NCBI GenBank assembly: GCA_964494325.1
Contig: CAZBTJ010000011.1
Coordinates: 1 to 61,519, forward strand
DNA length: 61,519 nucleotides
Reading direction: 5' to 3'
Source of the DNA: JAIPFM01 sp964494325
GTDB lineage: Bacteria > Planctomycetota > Phycisphaerae > Sedimentisphaerales > Anaerobacaceae
Shown: positions 7,555-17,025 of the stretch, piece after piece
Layout: the number at the start of each line of letters is the position of its first letter
Position numbering within the stretch: the stretch's first letter is position 1
Program-made: the position numbers and the translations under genes
Notes under the pieces: model-generated
The model's input: only the letters and a program-made list of their open reading frames with translations
Told to the model about the DNA's origin: nothing
Databases searched by the model: none

Positions 7555-9927
7555 TTAATAAACTGCCAGCTTTTTGATTAAGGGCGTGGCAATTGATTTG
7601 TTAATGATTAGACGTACGCCCTCTGCTGTTTGTGATGGCAGTACGTGAATACGTTTGTGGCCGATACTGGAGCCGGATTCCAGAGCCTGCCATTGTTTGT
7701 TATTCAGAATCTCCAGCGTGTAGTCACGCACACGTTCGCCGTGTTGAATATCTTCTTGAATCACCACATGATCAAAGCGTTCTTCTTTGTCGAACCGCAG
7801 TTCCAGGATTGAACCTTTGCCTGAAGTTGATGCCACAGGTTGGCTAAAAATCTTGTTGATTTTTTGGCCCCATTCTGTGAGTCGTTGTACATCTGGTTCT
7901 GGTAGGAGGCCGTCGGGATTGGGTGTTAATCCCATGATAAGGGTAGAGTTACGGCCCACGGATTTGTAATACATAGTCATCAGGTTTTTCAATGGGAAGA
8001 GGTGCTTTTCATCACCGGGTTCCCAGAACCATTCGTGTCTGCCATTGAATCCACGCAAAGGCGCATCCGACATGGCAGGCATCCAATACTTGCCTGTTGA
8101 GTCGCCTCGCTTTAATAAAGCAAATTCATTTTTGGCGATCTCTTTATGCGCACTCTCGCCGGCTCCGGTGGAGTAATAGGGAAATGTTGACCAGCAGGGA
8201 TAGCTCACGTTCCCTGATTCCGATCCACCCCAGCGGGCTTCGGCCAGTTGTTTGTTGTGATAAAACAGACAGTTCGGCTGATATTGCTGGACAATGGGCA
8301 GGACATCCGGTGCGCCGTTATCTGGATGGTCGGCACCGCCATCGAACCAGATCTCAAACAACTCGCCATAACGCGTGCAGATCTCCTTAACCATGCCCTC
8401 GCACATGCTTTTGTACCACTGCTGTCGGTTTTCTCTGAACGATCCTTCGCCATTGACCTGGAAATCGTGTACGCCAAAAAAAGAGTTCCAGCGAATGCCG
8501 ACATAAATACCTGGTTTGACCCCGTACTTACGACAGGAGTTGACAAAGTCACGGACAATGTCTCCCTTGCCGTCACGCCATTTCACGGACTTTAAACAGT
8601 AGGGATTGACATCCGACTGGTACAGGGCAAAGCCCGTTTCATGCGTGGCGGTCAGGATGGCAAATCTGGCACCTCCGGCCTTGGCTGCTTTGATCCACTG
8701 ATCTGTATCCAGGTGCTTGGGATTGAATATCTGATAATCTAGCATGGGCGTGACACGGTTTCCACCCTGGCCGTATTTTTTGCCGTCAAACACGTGCAGA
8801 TCATAGTGAAACACCACGCCCATCTCTGCTTCCTGCCAGGCGATTTGGCGTTGATTGGGCACCGGTATCTTGTGTTCCTTGATGGGAATGAACACGCAGT
8901 AAGACTCATCCCCCTTTTTAACGGCCAGGCTGAGCACCTGGGGCTGATCGTCTTCCAGGTAAATGAAGGGACGCTCCAGTCGGTCGGGTTTTAGAATGTC
9001 ACCATTTAACATGGGCACGGCTTTGGGCAACAGGGCATATTCCGTGGCTTTTTTCCAAAGGAGGCCATCTGGCGATGTCACCATACCGATAAATGTATGG
9101 GCATGAAACACACCGTAGAAACGTTCCCGTTGGGTATCATACCACAGGGACATGTCTTCCGTGTCCAGCGTATCGATCACCGGCTTGGGCTGTATGACAA
9201 ACGGTCCGGTCGGTGTCTGGGAAACCGCCATGGCCTGGTTGCGAATAAACCTCGTTTCATTGGGTTTGTCTCCCTTGATGATCAGATAGTAGGTGCCATC
9301 TGCGCCGCGATCAATGGCCGGGTTGACCGTCAAGGTGGTGATTGGCCCGGCCGGTTCAATCAGAGGTTTATCCATTTTTTGCCAGGGGCCATTCAAGTGA
9401 TCCGATACAGCCACCCCGGTTCTTTGATTGGGACGCAGGATTTTCCAGTTCGGGTGACTGTAGCCGGTGTGGGCCGTCTGAACCAGCTCTTGTTCAGTAT
9501 AGTCCTTTTCACCCAGGTTTGTGGCGCAGTAATACAGATAGTATTTTCCATCAAAGCATTTAATCTTGGGATTATGTGCGGTGATGGCATCCCAATGTCC
9601 CTTGCCACGACCCTTGAGGGCTGTTTCCTTGTAGGTCCAGGGACCAGAAGCGGTGTTTGATACGGCATGTGCTATCTCTGAATGTGTCAACCATCCGGTA
9701 AACTTGTATACCTTTTTCCAACGGGAGTAAAACAAATGGTATTGTCCATCCTTGCCCTTGATGATGGAGGTGCACCAGTTATAGTACCCCTCAGTTTTGA
9801 AGAGGTTGTCTGGCGTAAGTGCCTGTAACCTGTCTTTAAAAAACAGGCTGTCTTCGCTGGCCAGCAATTGAAATGGTATCGCCAGGACAAAAACAACAAT
9901 CATTACAGCCATGGATTTATATCTCAT
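7555..9927 (-). CDS. Secreted two-domain glycosidase: GH43-like beta-propeller plus GH29-type alpha-L-fucosidase
   Basis: After a signal peptide (cleaved near residue 23) comes a five-bladed beta-propeller-like region (about 30-345) with repeated YYLYY/TYYLII and SxxxxGPW strands, as in GH43/GH117-type enzymes. From about residue 358 a GH29-type TIM barrel follows: MGVVFHYDLHVF, GARFAILTATHETGFALYQS, YVGIRWNSF, and EIWFDGGADHPDNGAP, whose Asp at about residue 526 matches the nucleophile position of the family. The last 80 residues form the beta-sandwich commonly seen at the end of fucosidases. At 790 residues it is almost twice a normal GH29 enzyme. It probably acts outside the cytoplasm on fucose-containing, perhaps sulfated, polysaccharide, but the substrate is inferred. 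It appears monocistronic; no transporter or sulfatase gene is adjacent. Confidence 0.85.
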   Translation of the reverse strand: MRYKSMAVMIVVFVLAIPFQLLASEDSLFFKDRLQALTPDNLFKTEGYYNWCTSIIKGKDGQYHLFYSRWKKVYKFTGWLTHSEIAHAVSNTASGPWTYKETALKGRGKGHWDAITAHNPKIKCFDGKYYLYYCATNLGEKDYTEQELVQTAHTGYSHPNWKILRPNQRTGVAVSDHLNGPWQKMDKPLIEPAGPITTLTVNPAIDRGADGTYYLIIKGDKPNETRFIRNQAMAVSQTPTGPFVIQPKPVIDTLDTEDMSLWYDTQRERFYGVFHAHTFIGMVTSPDGLLWKKATEYALLPKAVPMLNGDILKPDRLERPFIYLEDDQPQVLSLAVKKGDESYCVFIPIKEHKIPVPNQRQIAWQEAEMGVVFHYDLHVFDGKKYGQGGNRVTPMLDYQIFNPKHLDTDQWIKAAKAGGARFAILTATHETGFALYQSDVNPYCLKSVKWRDGKGDIVRDFVNSCRKYGVKPGIYVGIRWNSFFGVHDFQVNGEGSFRENRQQWYKSMCEGMVKEICTRYGELFEIWFDGGADHPDNGAPDVLPIVQQYQPNCLFYHNKQLAEARWGGSESGNVSYPCWSTFPYYSTGAGESAHKEIAKNEFALLKRGDSTGKYWMPAMSDAPLRGFNGRHEWFWEPGDEKHLFPLKNLMTMYYKSVGRNSTLIMGLTPNPDGLLPEPDVQRLTEWGQKINKIFSQPVASTSGKGSILELRFDKEERFDHVVIQEDIQHGERVRDYTLEILNNKQWQALESGSSIGHKRIHVLPSQTAEGVRLIINKSIATPLIKKLAVY

Positions 9928-10046
9928 GTTTTATCCTTTACTGGAATTCATGTAACAATGGAGACAATCAGTACCATGGTGACATTAGAAACGATCTCAG
10001 GCAATGTTTTTTTGCGTTGTTATTCATTAATTTTGCGTCAAGGCAC

Positions 10047-11710
10047 TTAATGGGTCAGCACAACAGCGTCTGGTGTGTTGGGATCGGGTGTGGCGGAGTT
10101 TTTGTGCAGTAATGGCCAAATCAGGAGAGAAAGGGCGATTAGAATCCAGATAAGAATCCCCCTTGATAGGGCATTGGGTTTTTTCTTGGTAATGGCTTCT
10201 GTGCGTTCCGGGATGAGCGGGCTTTTGTATCGGCATCGATCATAGTAGATACAATCCAGTTGATCACGGCCAGTGAGATCAAACTCACAGCGTCCATATT
10301 TTTTTGCAGGCAAGATGTTCTTGAGCAGGGCATACCCTGCGGGTGTAAACAGGGCGTGGTTGGTGGTTAAGGGGCCAGGATGGGCTGTTCGTATCTTGTG
10401 GACAACCCAGAGGCAAAGGCACGCCAGGATAAACAGGCAAACTGTCCAGAGTGTGGCCTGCATTTGGAATAAGGGAATGAAGAGAACCGCTGTCAGCAGA
10501 AAGCCCTGGACGAGCCCAAGGACCAAGGCGAAGTAGGGGTATTTGATGGACAGCGCAGCAAACCAGTGTCTGGCGTATTGAAGCAGAAGGATGCTGCTTA
10601 TCAGGCTCAGGCTTAGTATCAGGGTGCCCCATGGCCAAGGCATCTCTGGCGAATTGTAAAAGAGCAGATGGACTGTGATCCAGAGTAGGATGCCTGAACA
10701 TCTAATTACTAGAGTAATATCCCAGACAGCAGGTTTTGTGGGCGTTAAGGAGGTCTGTGTCTTTTTTCTGGGGCGGTTTGTGAACACATAGAGTAATCGC
10801 AGGAGTGCTGCGATCAAAATTGGAATGCTTAGATACCAGGGCCCGAGTTTAAGTAAGGGAGTAGATTCAGATTGAGCTTATACGCACCCTGTAGGAGTCT
10901 GTACAGGCTGGGGGTGAATGGGATGTCGGAATTCACCTTTTCAAGCTGTGCCTGAAAAGCAATGGTCAGTTGAGGATCGTATATTGTGGTGAGAAGTTCG
11001 CGGGGCAATATGGCATCGGCCTGGTCCAGCAGGGAAAATCGAACTTCCAATCTGGGTGTATAGGCCGTCATATAGTTGATCTGGGCACAGAGAAAAAATA
11101 GAGAGTCTCCCGGCACCAATAGAACCTGGAGGAACTGGGCATTGAGCCGTTGGTACAGGGTGTTGGCCAGAAACGTGTGGTGCGGGGGGAGTGAATTAGT
11201 GCTTGAACCAGGGGCACTGAAGGCGACCAGGCCTATGGGTGTGAGGGCTTCCTGGATCAAGGTGTGAAAGGTTGGTGACAGGGTGTCACGATACCCTGCT
11301 GTGAGGGGACCAGAGAGATTGACTATGATAATGTCATAGGTCTGTGTGTGGCTTTCCAGAAGTGATGTGACTGTGCCGGTATGGTAGATTAGACGTTTGT
11401 CTGCGTTTATAGAAGGTTGATGGGTTTGGACATGGCCTGCTATGGGGTGTGCCCAGGTGACGTTCTGCACGGTTTGGGACAGGAGTAGTGTATTGCAGAG
11501 TCCCTCGTTTTTGCCGATGACCAAAATCTGCTCGGCCAGGGCATTTTGGCACAGGACCAACCCTGCTATGTGGCGTGTTTCAGGCGTGATGTTTGATGCG
11601 ATCGTTGGCACAGACTGGGACAATTGGGCATATGCCTGCTGTGTGTTTGGTAGCTGTCCCAGGTGAGTCAGGCAACAGATTAGAGCCGTAATCCAGAAAC
11701 GCCGGTTCAT
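10047..11710 (-). pseudogene. Spermidine-synthase-like protein with C-terminal membrane domain, split by a frameshift
   Basis: The 5' frame (10829-11710) has a signal or membrane anchor (residues 1-28) and a Rossmann-like fold resembling aminopropyltransferases: AEQILVIGKNEGLCNTLL, YDIIIVNLSGPLTAGYRDTL, EALTPIGLVAFSAPG. The 3' frame (10047-10817) has five or six membrane helices and a Cys pair in a loop. The second frame is open upstream of its apparent start and reads LLKLGPWYLSIPILIAALL, a perfect membrane helix, overlapping the last ten codons of the first frame. Adding one C to the CCC run near 10858 would give a single protein of about 555 residues. The start codon overlaps the TGA of the AmmeMemoRadiSam gene by 4 bases. 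The acceptor site for putrescine cannot be verified, so true polyamine synthesis is doubtful. The frameshift may be real or an error. Confidence 0.65.
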
Positions 11711-13194
11711 TCACGTTCCTTAAAAATTTCGGCTTGAAAAACCAGGAAGCGGGCGTTTTCTTGCCATGCGTCTGAAGGCAGGCCAGCTTTCAGGGCTAAA
11801 TGTGTGAGTGTTTGTCTGACGTCCCAGCCCTGTTCAGGTGCCACTTGGGGTAGAAATACGGCTGAGTGTGAGTCTTTTTGAAGAATAACACCGTCGTCGC
11901 CAATGCGAATGTCTTTGTATGAAGCCACAGGTATGGGTACGGTCAGGGCTGAGATTTCAAGGTGCAGGTCTTTTACCTCCGCAGATGTGACGGGCTCGAA
12001 TCGTGTGTCACGTATGGCTGCATGAATGGCATTATTGATGATGGATTGATACAGGGATACCGTGGGCATTATGTCGCCAATACAGCCCCTGAGTTGGCCG
12101 TGTTTTTTTAATGTTACAAAGGCGGCGCGTTTGTTTTGTATGGGGCTCGTGATTTGTATGCCTAGATCCTCGGGTGTCGGGGCTCTGTGGTGCGTGAGAT
12201 AATGGACGATGGTTTGTCTGGCCAGGGCCAGCAGGGTTTGTTGATCATGTTCTGACAGTGCCGAACTGGTGACAGCTGTTTTGGGGGAATAGGGCACGGC
12301 TGCCCATTGACCCGTGAAGCAAGCCGAGACATAGCTGACGGAATTGTCGTAATCGTTGGTCAACGCGCCGCTGGTCGTATAGTCAATCAAATGAGATTGT
12401 GTGGCAGAATCCAGCATGGATAGCAGGATGGCAATGCTGGATTGCCCACAGAGGGTGGCACCAGTCTCTTCAATATGGGTCAAAAAGGCCCGCGTGTTCA
12501 GGGTCTTGATTATGTCAAAAGCGTCCATGTCCAGCGTCTTGAGCTGATCGGGGATATTGTCAGTGAAGGGGACATAATCAAAGCGAGGGCCATAATGCGT
12601 GAAATCAGTGCTCACAATGACCAGGGTGTCATCACTGACCACACTTTTTAGAATGGCAGCGGCCTTGACCAGGGTGGCCTCTGTGCACTGGCCCACCACA
12701 ATGGGGACGAATTGAAATGGTCCTAAATGCGTTTGAAGCAGGGGCAACTCAATCTGGACACTATGTTCGTCTTTGTGTGCTATGGGCAAACTCTGGAACA
12801 CCGAATCGTAGGTCAGTAGCTTGTTGATTAATTCGGTATCCAGAGGCACCTGGCCCAGCGGCGTTTCATAGTGACTGACGCGGGGCAGACTCAAGATTTC
12901 CGGCATGGCCACCCTGTGACTTGGGCCAATGACGATCACGCGTTTATAGGGCTTGCTCAGGGCTTTGATGGCTTTGGCTGCGGTGCGTCCTGAATAGGCA
13001 TACCCAGCGTGGGGCAGAATAAGGGCAATGATGTTCTCTTTGGGTGTGGTTTCAGCTGAGTCCAGAAATGACCGGATCTGGCTTCTGAGGTCATCTGCAT
13101 TGTCAGTGTACCAGGTGCCTGCCAGAGAAGAGCGTTGGACCGATTTATGAGCGCGTACAGGATTTATCGACTGGGAAAAATCTGTTGTGGACAT
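11707..13194 (-). CDS. AmmeMemoRadiSam system protein B-A fusion (Memo-like plus AMMECR1 domains)
   Basis: Fusion of two partners of the AmmeMemoRadiSam group. The Memo-like dioxygenase-fold domain comes first, with SSLAGTWYTDNADDL, LPHAGYAYSGRTAA, IGPSHRV, KDEHSVQIELP and STDFTHYG supplying the conserved His and Asp residues. The AMMECR1 domain follows (about the last 180 residues): KRAAFVTLKKHGQLRGCIG, NAIHAAIRDTRFEPV and LPQVAPEQGWD. The radical SAM partner is not in the window. I place the start at the ATG at 13192-13194, which has AGGAGC at good spacing; the frame extends to a TTG at 13308 and would then add a hydrophobic N-terminus (MNLFVSIAVPVLIISGAL), so membrane attachment cannot be excluded. 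The 4-base overlap with the next gene makes an operon. The biochemical role of this family is not settled. Confidence 0.88.
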   Translation of the reverse strand: MSTTDFSQSINPVRAHKSVQRSSLAGTWYTDNADDLRSQIRSFLDSAETTPKENIIALILPHAGYAYSGRTAAKAIKALSKPYKRVIVIGPSHRVAMPEILSLPRVSHYETPLGQVPLDTELINKLLTYDSVFQSLPIAHKDEHSVQIELPLLQTHLGPFQFVPIVVGQCTEATLVKAAAILKSVVSDDTLVIVSTDFTHYGPRFDYVPFTDNIPDQLKTLDMDAFDIIKTLNTRAFLTHIEETGATLCGQSSIAILLSMLDSATQSHLIDYTTSGALTNDYDNSVSYVSACFTGQWAAVPYSPKTAVTSSALSEHDQQTLLALARQTIVHYLTHHRAPTPEDLGIQITSPIQNKRAAFVTLKKHGQLRGCIGDIMPTVSLYQSIINNAIHAAIRDTRFEPVTSAEVKDLHLEISALTVPIPVASYKDIRIGDDGVILQKDSHSAVFLPQVAPEQGWDVRQTLTHLALKAGLPSDAWQENARFLVFQAEIFKERE

Positions 13195-13334
13195 AGGTCT
13201 CAATGCTCCTGATATTATTAACACAGGTACGGCAATAGATACGAATAGGTTCATTGCACTGATTGTAAGCATGCAGAATTTGTTGTCGAGGAAAAAAAAG
13301 GTTGACAAGGCATAGTATGTAATGCAAACTAACA

Positions 13335-13373
13335 GTGTTAGGTGTTAGGTGTTAGGTGTTAGGTGTTAGGTGT
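13335..13373. repeat. Heptamer tandem repeat GTGTTAG, about 5.5 copies
   Basis: Five complete copies of GTGTTAG plus GTGT, head to tail and without mismatch, lie 25 bases before the start codon of the PadR gene and within the divergent region to the AmmeMemoRadiSam gene. Two copies in the opposite orientation (CCTAACA twice) occur at 19329-19342 beyond proB. Confidence 0.95.
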
Positions 13374-13398
13374 ACCGAAAACTGAATCGGAGGTTCTT

Positions 13399-13740
13399 AT
13401 GAAATTTGAAAGTCAGTTGTTAAAAGGGATTGCTCCTGTGGTGGTGCTGGAGATTTTGTCTCGTGGGCAAATGTATGGGTATGAATTGTGTCAGACCATT
13501 GAGACGCGGAGTAATGACGTATTGTCGTTGGGTAAGGGGACCTTGTATCCCTTGCTGTACAACCTGGAGGCCAAGAAGCTGGTATCCACCGAGTGGCAGA
13601 CGGCTGAATCCGGACGCAAGCGGCGATATTATTCCATTACCAGCAAAGGCAAAAGGGAACTGGCCAAGCAGAAGGATCAACTCCAGCATTTGGTGACAGG
13701 GTTGGATCTGATCTTTGGCGGGGTGTTTTCATTGGCGTAA
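13399..13740 (+). CDS. PadR-family transcriptional regulator
   Basis: Winged-helix protein of 113 residues. The family signature is clear: LLKGIAPVVVLEILSRG, QMYGYELCQTIE, LSLGKGTLYPLLYNLEAKKL, and RKRRYYSITSKGKREL. The start at 13399 is set by GGAGG at 13388-13392. It lies directly before a large membrane protein with a permease-prefix domain, a pairing that is common in planctomycetes and acidobacteria; the regulator probably controls that gene. The GTGTTAG repeats sit just upstream, where copy number could change promoter spacing. Confidence 0.93.
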   Translation: MKFESQLLKGIAPVVVLEILSRGQMYGYELCQTIETRSNDVLSLGKGTLYPLLYNLEAKKLVSTEWQTAESGRKRRYYSITSKGKRELAKQKDQLQHLVTGLDLIFGGVFSLA

Positions 13741-13745
13741 AGTAG

Positions 13746-13793
13746 GTGGGGCTATGCCCCACGCTGTTTATATTGGTGGGGCATGGCCCCACC
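13746..13793. repeat. Pair of REP-like hairpins
   Basis: Two closely related perfect palindromes, GTGGGGC-TAT-GCCCCAC (13746-13762) and GGTGGGGC-ATG-GCCCCACC (13775-13793), separated by 12 bases and flanked by TAGG/CCTA, between padR and the next gene. This is the form of a REP-type dispersed repeat. It may also weaken or separate expression of the two genes. Confidence 0.8.
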
Positions 13794-13811
13794 CTACAGG
13801 GAGAATGAGAT

Positions 13812-15461
13812 ATGGAGAAGAAAGATATCAATTCGATCCCCGCGATTGTGCAGGAGACCATAGATTTTGTGATCAAAAAGATGCGATACCGAAAAAAGGT
13901 GCGTGCTGATGTGCGTGCTGAATTAGAGGCCCATTTTGAGGATGCCTTGGCTGACTGTGGTACGGGAGAAGAGCAGAGAGATCGGGCGAAGCAATTGATT
14001 GAGGAGTTTGGCGACGGCAAAGTCTTGGGCATGCTAATCCGACGGGCCAAAAAACGCTGTCGACCTGTTTGGGCCAGGCTAATGATTCGAACGTGCCAGA
14101 TGGCTGGTTTGTGTGTGTTATATTTTATCTTCTGCCTGAGCCGCCTGTATATTGGTAGTCCGACCATCAAGGTCGATACCATTGCTCAGCTTAATGAGGT
14201 CGTGAAACAGGGCCATGAAGACAGCTTAAATGCATTGCCCGGTATTGAACAAGCGATTGCCTTGTTGGGGCCAAGCCCAAAGGATCTTTGGTTGTATCCG
14301 CTGTATCGAGATATGAATGATATGCAGCGACAAAATGTGGAGACCTATCTGACACAGAATCAATCAGCTCTGGACCAGCTGCGACTGGCCGTTCAAAAAG
14401 ATCATTATTGGCGACAGTATGACCCTGTACCTGTGGGACTTGGAGATACAGGGGCCAAAATTATGTCAGCGCGACGCCTGTTGAAAAATGTCGAATTGTC
14501 CACTTATCTTGTCGAACAGGTGATGCCAAAACTACCTAAGTATCGGGAGTTATCTTTTGCGATGAAGCGCCAGATGCAGTGGCATTGCGCTCAGGGCAAA
14601 GCAGGTCCAGCCCTGGCTGATGCCCTGGCAATCACACGTCTTGGTCAGCTTGTCACAGGCAAGGGGCTGTTGATTGAGCAGTTGATGGGTGTGGCGATTT
14701 CTTCGCTGGGCAATGCTTCAGTCCTGTTTGTGCTGCACGATGTGGATGTGAATGAACGCGTGTTGACAGAGGCGTATTCTGCTCTGGAAGACCTATTTGA
14801 ATGGGACGATCCATGGCTCGATCTAATGGCAGAAAAAGCCCTGGTGATGGATATGATTCAGTCCGGGTTTACAGATGATGGGCAGGGTAATGGCCGTGCT
14901 TTGGCGCCCGCTGTTTTTTTTTGGGGGGGCTTCCCCGGGGACTGGTGGAAAAACCTGTTGTTGCTTAATTATCCAGATCGCAAGCAGGTGGTCGAGCATA
15001 TTGATGGGCTTTATGAGGATTTGTGTCAATGGCAGACAGTCACACCCTGGGAGTGTCAGAATCAAGGCTATGCACTCAGCAATACTGAAATATCGACGAT
15101 ATACACAGAAATGATTAAGCCCTCTCTTGAGAGGGTTGGAGACCAGGCGTGGCGTTTGAAGACTCATATACAGGCCACATTGACAGTGATTGCTATCAAG
15201 CGATACCAAACGCGGCATGGCGTGTTGCCTGAGACCTTGAAGGCCTTGGTGACTGAAGGATTGATGAAGACGTTGCCCAGAGATTTCTATTCTGATGGGC
15301 CTCTGACTTATCAACGCAAGTCGGACACAGACTTTGTATTGTACAGCTGGGGTGAAGACCTCAGGGATGACGGAGGTGTGCTTGCTACAAATGCCAAGGG
15401 AGAGATTCGAAAGTATGGTTCGCAGGGTGACTGGGTATTTTGGCCCGTGCAGGAAAGATAG
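13812..15461 (+). CDS. Membrane protein with N-terminal permease-prefix (HAAS-like) domain
   Basis: A 549-residue protein, partner of the PadR gene. Residues 1-75 form the helical prefix seen next to PadR regulators: FVIKKMRYRKKVRADVRAEL, AHFEDALADCG, AKQLIEEFGDGKVLGMLIRRAKKR. One membrane helix follows (about 97-113, GLCVLYFIFCLSRLYIG). The rest is a large probably extracytoplasmic part containing many helices and, near the C-terminus, the pattern RYQTRHGVLPETLKALV...LPRDFYSDGPLTYQ, LYSWGEDLRDDGG, which is common in planctomycete secreted proteins of unknown function. The start ATG has a weak site (GGGAGAATGAG). No catalytic motif is evident. Confidence 0.8.
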   Translation: MEKKDINSIPAIVQETIDFVIKKMRYRKKVRADVRAELEAHFEDALADCGTGEEQRDRAKQLIEEFGDGKVLGMLIRRAKKRCRPVWARLMIRTCQMAGLCVLYFIFCLSRLYIGSPTIKVDTIAQLNEVVKQGHEDSLNALPGIEQAIALLGPSPKDLWLYPLYRDMNDMQRQNVETYLTQNQSALDQLRLAVQKDHYWRQYDPVPVGLGDTGAKIMSARRLLKNVELSTYLVEQVMPKLPKYRELSFAMKRQMQWHCAQGKAGPALADALAITRLGQLVTGKGLLIEQLMGVAISSLGNASVLFVLHDVDVNERVLTEAYSALEDLFEWDDPWLDLMAEKALVMDMIQSGFTDDGQGNGRALAPAVFFWGGFPGDWWKNLLLLNYPDRKQVVEHIDGLYEDLCQWQTVTPWECQNQGYALSNTEISTIYTEMIKPSLERVGDQAWRLKTHIQATLTVIAIKRYQTRHGVLPETLKALVTEGLMKTLPRDFYSDGPLTYQRKSDTDFVLYSWGEDLRDDGGVLATNAKGEIRKYGSQGDWVFWPVQER

Positions 15462-15506
15462 TCATTGGTTGTTCGTTATTGGTCATTCGTTATTTGTTCT
15501 TGGTGC

Positions 15507-16193
15507 TTATCCCAGGCGTTTGGCTTGAAACGATTGGACCATGGTCATGAACGTATTGATACCTATCTTACCGTCTACCTTGAGTTTTTTCTGGGTTTGA
15601 TAGGCCTTGACAGCTGCCACGGTGCTTGCCCTGTCTGATCGGATGGGACCTGCGTAGGCGTCAATTTGATTGAGTATGGTCTGGATTTGGCGATAAAGCG
15701 TTTTTCTGGATGCAGTTTTTGCGTCCAGGGCTGTGTTGATGACGCCATTTTTCTGGATTTGTACGAGCACGGCGAGTAGGGCACCCACGTTGTCCTGATT
15801 GACTTTCTGGCTGGCGTCACAAAGTGTCTGGATTTTGCTGATGCATTGAGAGGTTGTGATACCTCGTACCTGGGCTGGGAGTTGTTCCAGGGCCAGAAGC
15901 TTGGAGGCTTTTTGCTGGAGCTGGGCATTGTTTTGCTCAAGGCGTTTTTTCTGTAATTGGGCGGACTGTACCTTTCTGGCCCTATCTGCCAAAGTGACTT
16001 TCTGAGCTTCGATTTGACCTGTGAGATCGGTCTGCAGGTCATTGTAGTCTTGAAGAGAAATGGCTTTGGGACGCGTGTTGGACCAGATGACTGTGACCAG
16101 GCTTTGCATAATCAACACTGCGATGGCTAAAGCAATGGCAATGGGCCAGGGGCTGGTTGGTTTGGTTTTATTTGCGGCTGTTTTCAAGGCCAT
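15507..16193 (-). CDS. Membrane-anchored coiled-coil protein with peptidoglycan-binding-like C-terminus
   Basis: About 228 residues from the ATG at 16191-16193, preceded by GGAGA. One membrane helix (residues about 16-36), a Gln/Lys/Leu-rich coiled coil (about 48-105), a helical middle, and an end reading STVAAVKAYQTQKKLKVDGK-IGINTF, which matches the core of the peptidoglycan_binding_1 fold (VxxFQxxxGLxVDGxxGxxT). It likely sits in the inner membrane and touches the wall. It follows the AIM24-family gene on the same strand by 43 bases and may be cotranscribed with it. Imperfect repeats of GTTATTGGTCATTC lie just beyond the stop, at about 15463-15500. Confidence 0.65.
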   Translation of the reverse strand: MALKTAANKTKPTSPWPIAIALAIAVLIMQSLVTVIWSNTRPKAISLQDYNDLQTDLTGQIEAQKVTLADRARKVQSAQLQKKRLEQNNAQLQQKASKLLALEQLPAQVRGITTSQCISKIQTLCDASQKVNQDNVGALLAVLVQIQKNGVINTALDAKTASRKTLYRQIQTILNQIDAYAGPIRSDRASTVAAVKAYQTQKKLKVDGKIGINTFMTMVQSFQAKRLG

Positions 16194-16236
16194 ATATGTC
16201 TCCGGAGTGTGGTTGTTTAAGAATCGTGTGTCAAGT

Positions 16237-17025
16237 TTAGTGGCCGTCAATAAGACCGCCTATGGTGCCGAGTACCGAGCCTTCACCAGTGCGTCTGCCA
16301 CCTGCTCTGGGGGCATGGGCGAGGATGCGGTCGCACATACGTGAGAAGGGCAGGCTTTGGAGATACACAGTGCCTGTGCCTTGGAGTGTGGCCAGGAAGA
16401 GGCCCTCACCGCCAAAGAACATACTTTTGAGATTCCCGGCCCGCTGAATGCTGTAGTCAATATGACCTGTGAAGCCCACAATGCAGCCTGTGTCCACACG
16501 CAAAGTCTCGCCATGAAGCTCTTTCTTGATCACTGTGCCGCCTGCGTGGACAAAGGCCATACCGTCACCCTGGAGCTTTTGCAGGATAAAGCCTTCGCCC
16601 CCAAAAAAGCCGCTGCCAAGCTTTTGTGTGAATGCAATGCTGACATGCGTACCCATGGCCGCACACAAAAATGCGTCTTTTTGACAGAGTAGTGTGCCAC
16701 CGATCTGGGCCATGTTGATAGGTATAATCTGGCCTGGATAGGGCGCGGCAAAAGCGACTCTCTGCTTGCCAGGGCCTGAATTGGTGAAATGAGTCATAAA
16801 AATAGACTCGCCTGTGAGCACACGTTTTCCGACATTGAGAAGTTTGCCCATGATCCCTTCGGACGGATTGGAGCCATCACCCATCTTGGCCTCAAAACTG
16901 ATGCCTTCGTCCATGTAATTCATGGCACCGGCTTCAGCCACCACGGTTTCGTGTGGATCCAGTTCAATTTCGACGATTTGAAGATCGTGTCCAATGATGT
17001 CATAGTCTATTTCATGGCATTGCAT
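16237..17025 (-). CDS. TIGR00266/AIM24-family protein
   Basis: A 262-residue beta-rich protein. The conserved features are present: VEIELDPHETVVAEAGAMNY near the start, repeated GGEGF/GGEGLFLATLQGTG motifs (MFFGGEGLFLATLQGTGTVY), and a Gly-rich end. Members are trimeric double-stranded beta-helix proteins of unsettled function in bacteria; the eukaryotic relative AIM24 is mitochondrial. No signal peptide or membrane segment is visible. The start is the ATG at 17023-17025. The next gene on the strand encodes a wall-facing coiled-coil protein. Confidence 0.88.
   Translation of the reverse strand: MQCHEIDYDIIGHDLQIVEIELDPHETVVAEAGAMNYMDEGISFEAKMGDGSNPSEGIMGKLLNVGKRVLTGESIFMTHFTNSGPGKQRVAFAAPYPGQIIPINMAQIGGTLLCQKDAFLCAAMGTHVSIAFTQKLGSGFFGGEGFILQKLQGDGMAFVHAGGTVIKKELHGETLRVDTGCIVGFTGHIDYSIQRAGNLKSMFFGGEGLFLATLQGTGTVYLQSLPFSRMCDRILAHAPRAGGRRTGEGSVLGTIGGLIDGH

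Noticed and set aside
10829..11710. True spermidine synthase (speE)
   Set aside because: The protein has an export signal and lacks recognisable putrescine-binding motifs; only the nucleotide-binding fold is similar.
13335..13373. CRISPR array
   Set aside because: The repeat is a pure 7-base tandem array without spacers; no cas gene is present.
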